Shown here piece after piece: positions 18,172-26,714 of a DNA stretch of 64,000 nucleotides. The translations under genes were made by a program, and so were the position numbers. Within the stretch, counting starts at the first letter, position 1; the number at the start of each line of letters is the position of its first letter. The notes under the pieces were generated by a model that saw only the letters and a program-made list of their open reading frames with translations, did not search any database and was not told the origin of the DNA. The stretch lies in contig CALOBV010000026.1 in assembly GCA_942491535.1 (NCBI GenBank), positions 298,162 through 362,161 of the forward strand, written 5' to 3'. Origin of the DNA: JAUVKT01 sp942491535. Lineage in GTDB: Bacteria > Bacteroidota > Bacteroidia > Bacteroidales > VadinHA17.

Positions 18172-19233
18172 CTATGCATTAATTAATTCTGCAGGAGCAG
18201 GCAGTTTCTTTCCATCCTTTGTAAGGTACTTCATCTCCGGATCATATCTTATTCCCATTTTATCGAGAAGTGGTTCGGATTGCACATTATGATACTGAAG
18301 TCCAAGCTCCCATGGATCATACCCCATAACCAAGCCAGCAAGTTCTTCGTAGGTAAGCACCGGTATTCCCTGGCCTGATGGTCCGTAAGTAAGACCCTCC
18401 ATAGCTTTAATGGTATATTGCCACTTATCCATAAACATCGTACAACCCGGACAATTTGCAAGTATTAATTCTGGTTTATAGGGTTGCATCGACTCAAATT
18501 TCTTCTTGGAATTAGACAAAGAATAACCCCTGTTTGCCTGGACAAGATATTGCCTGAAACCAAAACCGCAGCAGTGCCTGCGTTCAGGGTAATCTATCAC
18601 ATCCCCACCCCACGATTCAATCATTCCGATAAGCACATGAGGGAATTCGGCTCCCCCAACACCATACTTCGGAAACATCTTTGAATAATGACAACCAATG
18701 TGTTCTACTATTTTAAGTGGTTCTCCTGTATACTGGTTGATCAGTTTAAATTTTGCCTTTTTTGCTATTTCATCTCTGAACTTATATATTATATCACTCG
18801 AATGAGTTATACTATCAGGAACATCGAAAACCCTTCCTGTAGCATTATAGAGGTCTTTTCTTGCTTTTTCAAGAACCTCAGGGTAGTGCTTCCAGGTCTC
18901 GATAATCTCTTCGTAAATCCCAAATGAGGTGACACATGATATCACAACATCTTTGTAACCATTCTCTGTAGCAAGTGCAAAATGCCTTGCAACAACAGCC
19001 TGTATTGTTTCAAAAGGAACAACATCACCATGATAACCAATACCGGTACATGTAGTATGCCTGGGATCCTCGAAAATATCTTTCCCCAGGTCTTCTCTTA
19101 TAACTTTAAGAAAGAATTGTTCCGATCCCGGAAAAAAACTTTGTCTTATACACGATCTTACATAGAAAAAATGATCGTCAGGAATTTCCTTTTGAAAATC
19201 TGCCCAGATTCTTTTCTTACCTTCCAGTCTCAT
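18172..19233 (-). CDS. HdrB-like CCG-domain protein
   Basis: 353 residues. The C-terminal CCG domain is complete: HIGCHYSK (about 185), RHCCGFGF (about 222) and NCPGCTMF (about 260). The N-terminal CCG domain has the first Cys (VRSCIRQ) and the last (ISCVTSFG) but reads HTTCTG where the family normally has two adjacent Cys, so one ligand of the first non-cubane cluster seems missing. HdrB proteins reduce disulfides through such clusters. It overlaps the HdrC gene start by 17 bases. The loss of one Cys suggests either a single active cluster or a different chemistry; only this one sequence was seen. Confidence 0.85.
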   Translation of the reverse strand: MRLEGKKRIWADFQKEIPDDHFFYVRSCIRQSFFPGSEQFFLKVIREDLGKDIFEDPRHTTCTGIGYHGDVVPFETIQAVVARHFALATENGYKDVVISCVTSFGIYEEIIETWKHYPEVLEKARKDLYNATGRVFDVPDSITHSSDIIYKFRDEIAKKAKFKLINQYTGEPLKIVEHIGCHYSKMFPKYGVGGAEFPHVLIGMIESWGGDVIDYPERRHCCGFGFRQYLVQANRGYSLSNSKKKFESMQPYKPELILANCPGCTMFMDKWQYTIKAMEGLTYGPSGQGIPVLTYEELAGLVMGYDPWELGLQYHNVQSEPLLDKMGIRYDPEMKYLTKDGKKLPAPAELINA

Positions 19234-19972
19234 AGTCTTCTTTTATTTGTTCTTCAACTTGCTCTTCAACGAAATGTATTCCGGAATCGTAAGTATATAC
19301 GTGGTTAAAATATTCAAAGTCGGTCCCCTCCTTTTTAAACTCCATGCCCATTTCTTTTGCCTTCTTCTCTGAGGCCTCTTCAATTGCATCAAACAGTCTC
19401 AGCCCACCGGTTACCTCAAAAATATCCTTCAATTCCTGGAGAACTTCAGGCGTGAATCCCCTTAGCGGCCCCTCGCTACCATTCAATTCGCCTCCAAACC
19501 TGGCTATAACATGTTCAAGGTTTTCATATACATGCTCCCATACCGGTCCCTGCTCAGGATGCCTGTCGGGATGGATCTCATAACTTGGCGTACAATATCC
19601 GTGCTTCAGGATATTATCTCCAACGGTTCGCTTAATTGCAAACTGCTGTCTGCCCTTTTCCGATTCAGTAAAATAACCAAGCTCCTGCGATAATTGTCGA
19701 AGGGCCATTATTATCTGTCCAGGAGTATTGCCCCGCGGGCATCTTGTCTTACAAGACATGCACTGTCCGCAATACCATATAGTCTCACTCTTTAACAAAT
19801 CCCTGATTGTCTCATTATCCCTGGTCTGGACCATGTCTACAACCTTTCTCGGATCGTAGTTATAAAATTCTGCCGCCGGACAAATAGCAGTACAAACACC
19901 ACAATTCATACATGCATTAAGTCCTTCTTCGAATCTTATATCTTTTAATAATCGGCCAAATAAATTTTCCAT
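19217..19972 (-). CDS. HdrC-like 4Fe-4S protein, first gene of Hdr-like operon
   Basis: 251 residues. Two cluster motifs, CMNCGVCTAICP (about 21-32) and CGQCMSCKTRCPRG (about 68-82), are followed by a helical tail of 170 residues, typical of HdrC fused to a binding region. It probably relays electrons between the HdrA-like flavoprotein and HdrB. It is the promoter-proximal gene of the operon hdrC-hdrB-hdrA-hdrC2-hdrDE; the spacer upstream (19,973-20,221) separates it from the phosphoesterase gene on the same strand. Confidence 0.87.
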   Translation of the reverse strand: MENLFGRLLKDIRFEEGLNACMNCGVCTAICPAAEFYNYDPRKVVDMVQTRDNETIRDLLKSETIWYCGQCMSCKTRCPRGNTPGQIIMALRQLSQELGYFTESEKGRQQFAIKRTVGDNILKHGYCTPSYEIHPDRHPEQGPVWEHVYENLEHVIARFGGELNGSEGPLRGFTPEVLQELKDIFEVTGGLRLFDAIEEASEKKAKEMGMEFKKEGTDFEYFNHVYTYDSGIHFVEEQVEEQIKEDYETGR

Positions 19973-19996
19973 CGCAATCTTTAAGTAATACCCTGA

Positions 19997-20082
19997 TTCC
20001 TATAGGTAAAAGTATATTGAGGACCCTTAAGAATATAGACGGTTAAGACCTATTTTGAGTGTAGTATAAATACCTATAGGAA
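19997..20082. repeat. 12-bp perfect inverted repeat upstream of Hdr-like operon
   Basis: TTCCTATAGGTA at 19,997-20,008 and TACCTATAGGAA at 20,071-20,082 are exact reverse complements separated by 62 bases. Because CCTATAGG is itself palindromic, each arm could also be an independent protein site. A little further, GTGCCTAAAGT (20,083-20,093) recurs as GTGCCTAGAGT (about 20,142), a short repeat pattern of the sort often found in Bacteroidota spacers. Position just before the first hdr gene makes a regulatory role possible, but it may be only spacer repeat. Confidence 0.5.
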
Positions 20083-20221
20083 GTGCCTAAAGTGGAGGGA
20101 GCTTACTGCCATGCCTCCGGGGCAGGTAAACGGTCCGGCAGGAGTGCCTAGAGTACTTAAAGTTATTATTTTACTGGTATATTAATTATTGTAAATATAT
20201 TTCGTTTACTCCGAACTTTAG

Positions 20222-21379
20222 TCACTTCATTATTACTTTTTCCATAATGACAGAACCTTTGGCGTCCTTGATTCTTACCTGGAGTTTCTCATTATCGGCG
20301 TCAGCATCAATAAAAGTATCATTAGAACTGACAATAATCGGATAGCCAAATCCGGACTCCTCGGAAGAATGAAATGCCACCCTGTGGGTATGAGCAGCTA
20401 CAAGCAAATCTACACCTGCCTTTTCGAGTACAGGACCAAAATGATCGGATAGGAATTGCATTCCATGCCCCATATCATCTCCTTTTAATACGGGCATGTG
20501 CACAATAACAACCCTGTATTTTGCCTTATTAAATTCACTACTTCCTATATGTTTCTTCAGCCATTCCAGTTCTTTCAGCCGGTAGGCATCGTAATCGGCC
20601 ATGCCAAAATAATACCTGTTATCGTCTCCTTTGTCTTCACCACAGTCAAGTACAATAAAATGAACCGGACCATGAGTCAATGAATAATAGAAACTATCGT
20701 CCTTGAAGTCAAAATAATCCTTAAAGTTTCTGGCTTTCATGCCCCTGGTTTCGTGGTTACCCCGTGCGATGTAAAATGGGATTTCCTTTGCAAAATAATA
20801 AACAGCTGTATCCAGGAATCCATTAAATATTTGCTCCTCATCCTGAAGGTAATTTATTAAATCACCATTCATAAATACCATATCGGCATTCTTTATATTA
20901 CTATTCCTGATTAACTCCGCCATCAGTCCTGATCTTTCATGTATATCATTCAGAACAGTGAAACTGATCTTCTCTTTCGACGGGGATAGTGTCGTGAATG
21001 AAAACTCCCCTCCTGCCAGTGTATCACCGAAATATACCTTGTAAGCCTGGTATCTCAGAATCTCGATGCTCATCGGAGTATATAGGTAGCGCGTGCCCGG
21101 ACTAAGATTCTCTATTTTCACCTTATGGATTACTTCTCCGGCATTTACTAAACCATCAGTGGAATTACAATAACTTACTTCTATGTCTCCTTGTTTACTG
21201 AGCAGCACAGAAGGCAACACCGGTTTATTTGTAAGCCACATTATACTTACAGACGAAGGACCGAGGTTCTGTATATAAGGCCCATGGGTAATACGCAGGT
21301 TCTCATTATCAGGAGCCTGAGTATATATATTAGATGAGAAAAACAGGATAAACGAAATAATATTTACTAATCTAAGCAT
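20222..21379 (-). CDS. Secreted metallophosphoesterase, purple-acid-phosphatase-like
   Basis: 385 residues with a signal peptide (about 1-20). Residues 28-125 look like a fibronectin-III/PAP N-terminal domain (ITHGPYIQNLGPSSVSIMW). The catalytic part shows the calcineurin-type metal motifs in order: NDIHER, GDLINY, GNHETRG, HMPV and AAHTHR. The usual first Asp-x-His is represented by ND-IHE. It should hydrolyse phosphomonoesters or diesters in the periplasm. It is followed on the same strand by the spacer ahead of the Hdr-like operon. The substrate is unknown. Confidence 0.87.
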   Translation of the reverse strand: MLRLVNIISFILFFSSNIYTQAPDNENLRITHGPYIQNLGPSSVSIMWLTNKPVLPSVLLSKQGDIEVSYCNSTDGLVNAGEVIHKVKIENLSPGTRYLYTPMSIEILRYQAYKVYFGDTLAGGEFSFTTLSPSKEKISFTVLNDIHERSGLMAELIRNSNIKNADMVFMNGDLINYLQDEEQIFNGFLDTAVYYFAKEIPFYIARGNHETRGMKARNFKDYFDFKDDSFYYSLTHGPVHFIVLDCGEDKGDDNRYYFGMADYDAYRLKELEWLKKHIGSSEFNKAKYRVVIVHMPVLKGDDMGHGMQFLSDHFGPVLEKAGVDLLVAAHTHRVAFHSSEESGFGYPIIVSSNDTFIDADADNEKLQVRIKDAKGSVIMEKVIMK

Positions 21380-21420
21380 GGATTAATTCTTTAATTAATG
21401 ATACTTTAAACTTAACAAAT

Positions 21421-21490
21421 AATTCAGTGGCCTATCAAAAAACAGTGCATTATTGTTAAATTTGGATACTCTCCCTACAGACCTTATAAT
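21421..21490 (+). promoter_or_regulatory. Bacteroidota-type -7 box before the GH172-like gene
   Basis: TAAATTTG at 21,457-21,464 matches TAnnTTTG exactly and lies 26 bases before the ATG at 21,491. No clear -33 element is visible in the 20 bases expected for it. Confidence 0.4.
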
Positions 21491-23146
21491 ATGAAAAATC
21501 TTAACCCTCTGCCCTTTCTGTTTTACCTGACATTATCATTCTTCCTGGCAGGATGCAATAATAGTAATGAGCCTATCAGTCTTGAATCACTGCTTGAAGA
21601 AATGATTGACAGGTATAGTATTACACAGTTCCCTGATCCTGCATATAGCTTAGAACAATTCAGTAGTTATGACCGAAGAAGTACCGGTCCCGATGAAAAA
21701 GGATGGTATGCCAACGAAGACTACACCATGTTCCTTGGCGTAGATAGCCTGGACGGAAGACGTGAATTCGTATTACTTGATAATTACGGACCTGGTGCAA
21801 TAGTAAGATGGTGGATGACCTTTGCAGGCGAGGGAAGCTATGAAGGAACCATAAGGGTCTACCTCGATGGATCTGAAAAACCAGTAATTGAAGATAAGGT
21901 ATTAAAGGTTATAAGCGGCCAACTACTGGCAGGTGAACCCCTTAGCGCGTCTGTGTCTCCCGAATCTGATTATCACCAGAGAGGACATAACCTGTATCTG
22001 CCTATTCCATATGCACGGAGTTGCAAGATAACTTACGAGTGTGATTCAATTAAAGTTGAGGGCAAAAGATGGACTCCCAGTATATATTATAATATTAATT
22101 ACAGAGCCTACCAGGAAGGTACTGAGATAAAATCTTTCAGCCTGAGTGATTTAGAGAAAGCAGGTATACTGATAAAGGAAGTTAACAGGGTACTGAACTC
22201 AGGAAATAAAGAATTACCTTCTTACATTGAATCAGAAGACACTCTGTTACCTGGCACTTCATTTAGTGCCAGTATTGATGAAGCTAATAGCGCCATTACT
22301 GGCTTATCGCTTATAATAGAAGCCGAAGATCTAAACCAGGCACTCAGGTCAACGGTATTGGAGATCAGCTTCGACAACCTCACCACGGTATGGGTTCCGG
22401 CAGGCGATTTTTTTGGAACAGGGTTTAATCTTAAGGAATCCTCAACCTGGTACAGCTCTGTAAGCAAGGATACTCTTATGACCTGTAAATGGATTATGCC
22501 CTTTAAAAGAGTTGCCCTTGTAAGGATATTTAACTTCGGAAATCAGAATATTAAGTGTAGTCTCTCTGTAAATATCGCTGATCATGATTGGAATGATAAA
22601 ACTATGTATTTCGGATCAGCCTGGCACGAATATAACAGGATCAGAACAGCCGGCGACTCAAGGGTTGGAGGAAACGACAAGCACATCGATATAAATTATA
22701 TCGATATTGAAGGGATGGGTGTATATGCAGGCGATGCAATTACAATCTTTAATACGGTTGATGCCTGGTGGGGTGAAGGTGACGAAAAGATCTATGTTGA
22801 TGGGGAAATATTTCCTTCAAGCATAGGTACCGGAACGGAAGATTATTACGGATATGCCTGGTGCAGGCCAGAACCCTTCAGCCATCCTTTTATTGCACAG
22901 CCAACAGGAGAAGGAAATTTCAACCCAGGTATGACTGTTAATATGAGGTACAGAAACCTTGATGCCATACCTTTTACCAGCAAGCTAAGTTCAAATATTG
23001 AATTGTGGCACTGGGTCCCGGCTATTATGAACTATGCTCTGACATCCTATTTCTACGTATTGCCAGGTTATCATATAAATATTAAAGCAGACCCTGAAGC
23101 TGTTATGCTAAAGGTACCTGTTAATAAAAATGACCTTTTCGAATAA
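21491..23146 (+). CDS. DUF2961 / GH172-type glycoside hydrolase lipoprotein
   Basis: 551 residues. The lipoprotein signal ends LAGC with the modified Cys near 22. The body shows the DUF2961 hallmarks: FSSYDRRSTGP near residue 57, GPGAIVRWWMT near 104, and GTGTEDYYGYAWC near 449, the last an acidic loop in the family's catalytic region. Characterised members of the family (GH172) act on fructofuranosides or arabinofuranosides. The anchor suggests a surface or periplasmic glycan enzyme. No SusC/D pair is nearby, so it is not in an obvious polysaccharide utilisation locus. The exact sugar is unknown. Confidence 0.82.
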   Translation: MKNLNPLPFLFYLTLSFFLAGCNNSNEPISLESLLEEMIDRYSITQFPDPAYSLEQFSSYDRRSTGPDEKGWYANEDYTMFLGVDSLDGRREFVLLDNYGPGAIVRWWMTFAGEGSYEGTIRVYLDGSEKPVIEDKVLKVISGQLLAGEPLSASVSPESDYHQRGHNLYLPIPYARSCKITYECDSIKVEGKRWTPSIYYNINYRAYQEGTEIKSFSLSDLEKAGILIKEVNRVLNSGNKELPSYIESEDTLLPGTSFSASIDEANSAITGLSLIIEAEDLNQALRSTVLEISFDNLTTVWVPAGDFFGTGFNLKESSTWYSSVSKDTLMTCKWIMPFKRVALVRIFNFGNQNIKCSLSVNIADHDWNDKTMYFGSAWHEYNRIRTAGDSRVGGNDKHIDINYIDIEGMGVYAGDAITIFNTVDAWWGEGDEKIYVDGEIFPSSIGTGTEDYYGYAWCRPEPFSHPFIAQPTGEGNFNPGMTVNMRYRNLDAIPFTSKLSSNIELWHWVPAIMNYALTSYFYVLPGYHINIKADPEAVMLKVPVNKNDLFE

Positions 23147-23670
23147 CTAAATTGTAAATAGTGTTGTTACTCCCCCGTATCTCCAGGCCCTGAGAAATAA
23201 TTTAATAATTAATAAAGCCTGTGAAAGGAGGAAGAGGATAAATAAGCCACCCTTGGTTTCGGGATTAAAATTCATTGCCTTTGATACCAAAAATAGAAAC
23301 CCGACCTGTATGGCCATAATGACTAACATAAACAGGTAGGAAGAAAGGAACGAACTAAAGGTTGCCTTAAAACCATAGCCCAGTGATTTAAATATCAGCT
23401 TCTTATTACTTGCTGCAAGCCATGCCCTTGAATAATCAATAACCAGCAAAAAAACAGGAATTATAAGAAATAATGCTATCCTCGCGATTTTAAGTGTCTT
23501 GAAAAGTACTACTTCACCACCATCACCTGCTCTTACAATAAACACAGGTATTCCGATTATCAAACCCGCTGCAAATAAATACCAGGAGAGTAACAGATAG
23601 AAAAGGAGAAGAAATTGACCGCAAGATGCCTTGAAGAAGACTTCAGGGGATATCCGCATACATTCATCCG
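23147..23670 (-). pseudogene. C-terminal half of a polytopic membrane protein, fused to Abi_2 remnant
   Basis: An open frame runs from a TTG at 23,827 to 23,147 (226 residues). About residues 60-226 form four membrane segments with a DYSRAW loop and an FLRAWRYGG C-terminus, matching the second half of a membrane protein type common in Bacteroidota. The expected N-terminal half is absent. Instead, the first 50 residues belong to the Abi_2 family (see neighbouring entry). The membrane protein is therefore truncated, by recombination or by a second assembly error. Function unknown. Confidence 0.6.
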
Positions 23671-24331
23671 CCATTATTGGACGAATGGCAAATTCTCTTC
23701 TAAACAAATATCCATAATGTGCACATATATTTCGTTGAATGCCTAACTTACGTGCAACCATTGTCCAAAAGGTGATCATTTGAATTGTTAAATGCCTTAG
23801 AAATTTGTTTCCTTTCAGTAACTTCAAAGATATGAATAATATTTTGAAAGCATGTTAAATGACATAAATTCAACAATGACCCAGATTGGAAATCTGTTTC
23901 CATATTTTTCTGATGATGAAGAATAACGGGATCTTTATGGTTTTAGATAACTGCGAAGTAAGGATTGATTTTAGTTGACTATATTTTAATAAATCCTGAT
24001 AAATATTTACGTTATAAAAAACATCTGACCCGTATTTTAATGTCACAAGATAATAAGCAATCTGTGATCTTGCCTGGATTTCAATCTGCTCCAAGAATGG
24101 GGGAAATATTTTATTTCGCAGCCAACTATCATTATTGTAAATATCAATCACTTGCGAAAATGATAATCCATTTCGAAAATGATCAGGTGAGTCCATCAAT
24201 TTATGAAAATATATATTTAAACGATAATAATGATTTTCTTTTAGAAATTCAGATGCTTCTTGCAGATTACTAATTACCATTCCCCTTTGTTGGAGTAGGG
24301 CAATCTACTGCTGAATAGAAATTGCTGGTTT
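23671..24331 (-). pseudogene. Abi_2 family (AbiD/AbiF-like) abortive-infection gene, degraded
   Basis: Reading leftwards, Abi_2 blocks appear in order but in several frames. 24,331-24,305 reads KPAISIQQ then a TAG; the next codons read IALLQQRGMVIS and continue to about 23,945 (NHYYRLNIYF, QIEIQARSQIAYYL). Near 23,930-23,830 a second frame gives KYGNRFPIWVIVEFMSF and LSKYYSYL. From 23,827 a third frame gives RNICAHYGYLFRREF. The order matches the family (N-terminal RGM, central PIWV-VE, C-terminal RNICAH). One nonsense codon and at least three shifts break it. Abi_2 proteins abort phage infection, by an RNA-targeting mechanism where studied. Either a decayed gene or very poor consensus. Confidence 0.7.
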
Positions 24332-24472
24332 AAGACCCACTAAGAAACCCCACCGGAAAATATTAAGAAATGACCCACCTCGGTGCGCATGCAAAGCAGA
24401 GGCGTGGTGGGTTCTGTTGCCTATATTATACTGATAAATTATTTATTTGCAAGTCTAAGTCCTCAGTTCATA
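24332..24472. other. Junction spacer between the two genome types
   Basis: About 140 bases without a gene. Base composition and family content change across it. It contains an inverted repeat ACCCACC (24,373-24,379) / GGTGGGT (24,406-24,412). The text GCAGAGGCGTGG inside it recurs at about 39,898 in the right part, which suggests that bases from about 24,370 onward already belong to the GC-rich genome. The most likely join is therefore 24,331-24,370. Confidence 0.5.
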
Positions 24473-24544
24473 TGGGCCCGGTAGGATTCGAACCTACGAC
24501 CGAGCGGTTATGAGCCGCCTGCTCTGCCGCTGAGCTACGGGCCC
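24473..24544 (-). tRNA. tRNA with CAU anticodon (Ile2-type or elongator Met)
   Basis: The minus strand folds into a standard cloverleaf of 72 bases: a 7-bp acceptor GGGCCCG/CGGGCCC, D stem GCTC/GAGC, anticodon stem GGCGG/CCGCT (one mismatch-tolerant end pair) with loop CTCATAA, and T arm GTAGG-TTCGAAT-CCTAC. Discriminator is A and CCA is not encoded. Anticodon CAT allows Met or, after lysidine modification, Ile. The anticodon arm context (GAGCAGGCG-CTCATAA) is closer to E. coli ileX than to metT, so tRNA-Ile2 is favoured. A start tRNA is excluded by the paired first base. Confidence 0.93.
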
Positions 24545-24743
24545 GGCTGATTTTGGAAATTATACCATGAGGGGGTTCGCAAGGGGCGGGTCCTGTGCCC
24601 TTAACCCTTTTGGGCGACAAAGTCGCCCCTACAAATTCGTCATCGCCAGTGTAAGCGCCTCTTTGCGCTTGCCCAGGAAACAATCTGACATATTATTGTT
24701 GGGGTGCTTCCTCCGCCTTCGGCTTCGTCGCAATGACAAAAAT
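24545..24743. other. Spacer with short hairpins downstream of glnS
   Basis: No gene is visible. GGGCGAC-AAA-GTCGCCC (24,612-24,628) and AAGCGC-CTCTTT-GCGCTT are small hairpins, neither followed by a T-run on the minus strand. The text resembles dispersed spacer repeats of Anaerolineae-like genomes. No terminator can be called with confidence. Confidence 0.4.
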
Positions 24744-26437
24744 TTATTTTCCTTTTTCCTTTTCCATCTTCGCCCAGGTATCCACCGGGGAGATCGTCCG
24801 GTTGAAGACGAGATGGTCGGGGCTTGAATCAACGCGGTCGACCGTGAAGTAGCCGAGACGCATGAACTGGAATGTCTGACCCGGCTGCGCATCCTGCAGG
24901 CTGGGCTCTACATAAGCCTGCACAGTATCCAGGGAATGCGGATTCAGGTTAGCGGTAAAGTCCTCCCCTTCCGGCACATTCTCAGGGTCCGGCACGGCAA
25001 ACAAACGGTCGTACAGGCGCACCTCCGTCCAGCGCGTGCGCTGGCCGACACCCAATGGATCGTGCCTTTCACTTTGCGGCCATCGGGCGCGTTGCCGCCG
25101 CGCGACTCGGGGTCATAGGTGCAGTGCAGTTCGACGATCTGCCGTCGTCATCTCTTGACCACATCGGTGCAGGTGACGTAGTAGGCGTTCATCAGGCGCA
25201 CTTCGCGCCCCGGTGCCAGGCGGAAGAACTTTGCGCGGCGGGTCTTCCATGAAGTCGTCGCGCTCGATGTACAGCTCTTGCGAAAACGGAACCTGGCGCG
25301 TCTCCGTCCGGCTCTTGTCCTGCGGGTAGCTAGGCACGTCAAGGAGGTCGACCTCGCCCTCAGGATAATTATCGACGATGACTTTCAGCGGATCGACGAC
25401 CGCCATGACGCGCGGGGCAAGCTCGTTCAGGTCCTCGCGCAGCGCATGCTCCAGCAGCTCGACATCCACCACGCTGTTGGCCTTGGCGACGCCGATCCGC
25501 TTGACGAACTCGCGCACCGCTTCCGGTGGAACGCCGCGGCGGCGCAATCCCGCCAAGGTCGGCATGCGCGGATCATCCCAGCCGCTCACGTAGCCTTCCT
25601 GCACCAGGCGCAGCAGCTTGCGCTTGCTCATCACGGTGTAGGTCAGGTTCAGGCGGGCAAACTCGATCTGCTGCGAATGGAAGATGCCCAGCTCCTCCAG
25701 AAACCAGTCATACAGCGGGCGGTGGTCTTCGAACTCCAGCGTGCAGATCGAGTGGGTGATCTCCTCGATCGCGTCCGACAGCGGATGCGCGTAGTCGTAC
25801 ATCGGGTAGATGCACCAGGCGTCACCGGTGCGGTGATGTGTTCGGCGTGCAGAATGCGATACATCACCGGATCGCGCATGTTCATGTTCGGTGAGGCCAT
25901 GTCGATCTTGGCCCGCAGGGTGCGGGAGCCATCGGGAAACTCGCCCGCTTTCATGCGCGGAACAGGTCCAGGTTCTCCTCAACGGTGCGATCGCGGTAGG
26001 GGCTGTTCTTGCCCGGTTCGGTCAGCGTGCCGCGATACTCGCGAATCTCCTCGGCGCTCAGGTCATCGACGTACGCCTTGCCCTCCTTGATCAAGCTGCC
26101 ACGGCCCATTCGTAAAGCTGTCGAAATAATCGGAGGCGTAGTACAGGCGGTCTTCCCAATCGAAGCCCAGCCAGCGCATGTCGGCCTTGATCGAGTCGAT
26201 ATATTCCACCTCTTCCTTGGTGGGGTTGGTGTCGTCAAAGCGCAGGTTGGTCAGGCCGCCGTACTGCAGAGCGAGGCCGAAGTTCAGGCAGATCGACTTG
26301 GCGTGGCCAATGTGCAGATAGCCGTTCGGCTCCGGCGGAAAGCGGGTGTGCACATTGTCAAACCGGCCGCTTTCGAGGTGCTCATCAATAATGTTGGTAA
26401 TGAAATTGGATCGGGGGGCGTTTGTTTCTTCACTCAT
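24744..26437 (-). CDS. glnS: Glutaminyl-tRNA synthetase, frame-disrupted
   Basis: GlnRS charges tRNA-Gln with glutamine. Full length (about 564 residues) is recoverable across at least five frameshifts, near 26,110, 25,953, 25,830, 25,235 and 25,100. The start is MSEETNAPRSNFI at 26,437. The class I signatures are present: PPEPNGYLHIGHAKS near residue 35 and the KMSKS equivalent VMSKRKL near 270. The C-terminal anticodon-binding beta-barrels end in KMEKEKGK. Presence of GlnRS in a Chloroflexota-like genome implies direct glutaminylation rather than the GatCAB route for tRNA-Gln. Because amino acid order is preserved over every shift, I read the gene as functional and the shifts as indel errors. 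Confidence 0.9.
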
Positions 26438-26655
26438 AAGTTTCTCCGTTCAAATGATGCCAAAAACCATAAATAGTTCATCATACTCATCCCTTTCTGC
26501 TTCGCCTTCAGGGACTACAGTGTCGCTGCGCTCCTTGAGGGGAAGGGACGGTGAGGGGTTATTATTTCGATTAGTAGTTGTAATTGAATCCCCTCTTCAG
26601 GGGATGATTGACCCAATTATAACCCATTCTCTGCAGGTAATCGATTGGTGTGCAT

Positions 26656-26690
26656 ACTAAAAGCAGCCCCGTTCCTGAAGCAGGGCTGCT
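26656..26690 (-). terminator. Rho-independent terminator after flavodiiron gene
   Basis: On the minus strand AGCAGCCC and GGGCTGCT form an 8-bp stem (26,662-26,669 with 26,683-26,690) with a 13-base loop, followed by TTTT. It lies 25 bases past the stop of the flavodiiron gene and separates it from glnS. Confidence 0.65.
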
Positions 26691-26714
26691 GGGTTCGAAA
26701 CATTGACTAAAAAT

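Noticed and set aside
24473..24544. The tRNA as an integration site that would explain the change of genome type by a mobile island
   Set aside because: No integrase, no direct repeat of the tRNA end and no mobile genes were seen on either side, and the left 24 kb is mainly housekeeping and metabolic genes. A chimeric join is simpler.
24612..24628. GGGCGAC-AAA-GTCGCCC hairpin as glnS terminator
   Set aside because: No T-run follows on the minus strand, and it lies 115 bases past the stop.
25278..26476. Long plus-strand open frames opposite glnS
   Set aside because: They are antisense shadows produced by high GC; the minus strand carries clear GlnRS motifs over the same bases.
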